A DNA stretch of 6,200 bases from DASTYK01 sp964384585 (lineage in GTDB: Bacteria > Gemmatimonadota > Gemmatimonadetes > Longimicrobiales > RSA9). The stretch covers positions 1 through 6,200 of the forward strand of contig CAYLME010000194.1 of NCBI GenBank assembly GCA_964384585.1. The letters run 5' to 3'. Numbering within the stretch: position 1 is the first letter of the stretch; each line of letters begins with the position of its first letter. Of this stretch, positions 5,580 to 6,200 are shown in pieces. The notes beneath the pieces are model-generated. The model did no database searches and was not told the origin of the DNA. It saw only the letters and a program-made list of their open reading frames with translations. A program made the position numbers and the translations under genes.

Positions 5580-6091
5580 TGCACTACGATCGTTCGTTGC
5601 GCGCTCACCGGCTCCTCCCACTGGCTATCCCCCTGACGCAGACGACGTCCCTTGACACGCAGCGTGTACTCACCCGGCGTGTCGATCGCGATGCGCGCGT
5701 GGTGCCCGATGTAGAGAGCGATCTCGGTGCAGTAGTTGGCACCGGAGTGAACGTCGGTCGGGATCAGGTCGAAGCCGCCCTCGACCGGGCGTGCCCACAT
5801 GCCGGCGCCACTCCAGCAGCCGCTCATGCCGATCGTCGTGACTTCGACGTCGAAGGAGACGCCCGCCGCCACGGTGTCCGGCGCAACGAGCACGCGCGGA
5901 GGCGCCAGTACCCCGGTGCCCGGCGGAACGCTCCAGAGCACCGTCGGGTCGGGTCCGAGCAGCAGGCCACCCTGGTACTCGACGACCTGGAGAATCCCCA
6001 GCGTCTCGAGGCCGGCCATCGGGCCGGCGGGCTCACTGCATCCCACCGCCACAAGTGCCAATCCCAGAACGACGTTCCGTGCTGCTCGCAT
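5576..6091 (-). CDS. Small lipoprotein of unknown function
   Basis: A 171-residue predicted lipoprotein that I cannot assign to a family. MRAAR, then a hydrophobic stretch (NVVLGLALVAVG), then Cys18 form a type II signal peptide; the lipobox AVGC is somewhat atypical because Ala occupies the -3 place usually held by Leu. The residues after Cys18 (Ser-Glu-Pro) do not look like a strong inner-membrane retention signal, so outer-membrane anchoring is plausible. The mature part is probably all-beta: a segment around APDTVAAGVSFDVEV (70-84) resembles the first strands of an Ig-like domain, and the end (about 133-171) forms further strands. Cys92 and Cys121 could form a disulfide. I chose ATG 6091 over ATG 6130 because GGGGA lies close upstream and the signal peptide then has normal length. 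It is first in the sigma/anti-sigma/receptor operon and overlaps the sigma gene by 4 nt, so a role as envelope ligand-binding or signal-modulating partner is possible but unproven. Confidence 0.78.
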   Translation of the reverse strand: MRAARNVVLGLALVAVGCSEPAGPMAGLETLGILQVVEYQGGLLLGPDPTVLWSVPPGTGVLAPPRVLVAPDTVAAGVSFDVEVTTIGMSGCWSGAGMWARPVEGGFDLIPTDVHSGANYCTEIALYIGHHARIAIDTPGEYTLRVKGRRLRQGDSQWEEPVSAQRTIVVQ

Positions 6092-6147
6092 CCTGTCCCC
6101 TGCCCTGGTGTTGCCTGTCGAACCAGACATCTACTGTGTCCACGCTC

Positions 6148-6176
6148 ATAAAACGTTACAATCGCCCTGAACCCAA
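6148..6176 (-). promoter_or_regulatory. Candidate promoter of the lipoprotein-sigma-anti-sigma-receptor operon
   Basis: On the minus strand TTGGGT (6176-6171), a 17-base spacer and TTTTAT (6153-6148) form a moderate sigma-70-like promoter about 55 nt before the lipoprotein start. The same stretch contains TGTAACGT (6160-6153), whose AAC core resembles ECF-type -35 elements, so autoregulation by the operon's own sigma factor is an alternative reading. The two cannot be separated from sequence alone. Confidence 0.35.
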
Positions 6177-6200
6177 CAGGGGGGCGCCGGCGCGCTCCTA

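Noticed and set aside
6184..6193. Palindrome GCGCCGGCGC at the right end
   Set aside because: Pure G/C palindromes of this size are expected by chance in such DNA, and it stands apart from the promoter elements.
1..6200. Search for CRISPR arrays, tRNA/rRNA genes, insertion sequences and attachment sites
   Set aside because: By eye I found no regularly spaced repeats, no tRNA-like cloverleaf, no transposase and no terminal inverted repeats; the only repeats are those reported around 1570-1683.

Overview
This is a high-GC bacterial window carrying two operons that converge near position 2030. An outer-membrane receptor with a C-terminal Phe, a lipoprotein and an ECF sigma/zinc anti-sigma pair point to a Gram-negative organism. 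The style (carboxypeptidase-regulatory-like domain on the receptor, zf-HC2 anti-sigma, very high GC at third codon positions) would fit Gemmatimonadota or a similar soil lineage, but that placement is an inference. Two runs of exactly ten Ns (4746-4755 and 4990-4999) suggest a scaffolded draft or metagenome assembly.

Plus strand, 1-2027: a reactive-sulfur module. An AT-rich leader (85-118) holds a perfect 7-bp inverted repeat that looks like an ArsR-family operator. It precedes a 484-residue CstB/BLH-type persulfide dioxygenase-rhodanese fusion (136-1590). An ArsR-family repressor follows (1701-2027). The simplest model is that the repressor binds the palindrome and releases it when persulfides or related thiol stress build up, inducing the detoxifying enzyme. 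The 110-bp gap between the genes contains an imperfect 30-bp direct repeat that duplicates a potential start-codon region of the regulator.

Minus strand, 6091 down to 2038: a tightly packed four-gene operon. In transcription order it encodes a small lipoprotein of unknown function, an ECF sigma factor, a zinc-finger membrane anti-sigma factor, and a TonB-dependent-receptor-like outer-membrane protein. The junctions are a GTGA overlap, an ATGA overlap and a 4-nt spacer. This resembles cell-surface signalling (compare FecI-FecR-FecA), but the anti-sigma is of the zf-HC2 type and the receptor has a carboxypeptidase-regulatory-like N-terminal domain instead of a recognisable secretin/STN signalling domain.

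The anti-sigma gene is interrupted by both assembly gaps. Its N-terminal zinc domain and its C-terminal membrane/periplasmic part lie in different frames, probably because the N runs have arbitrary length. Next to the second gap lies a textbook intrinsic terminator (9-bp stem, TTCG loop, seven Ts) pointing down the operon. It is either a real attenuator inside the gene or a sign of misassembly.
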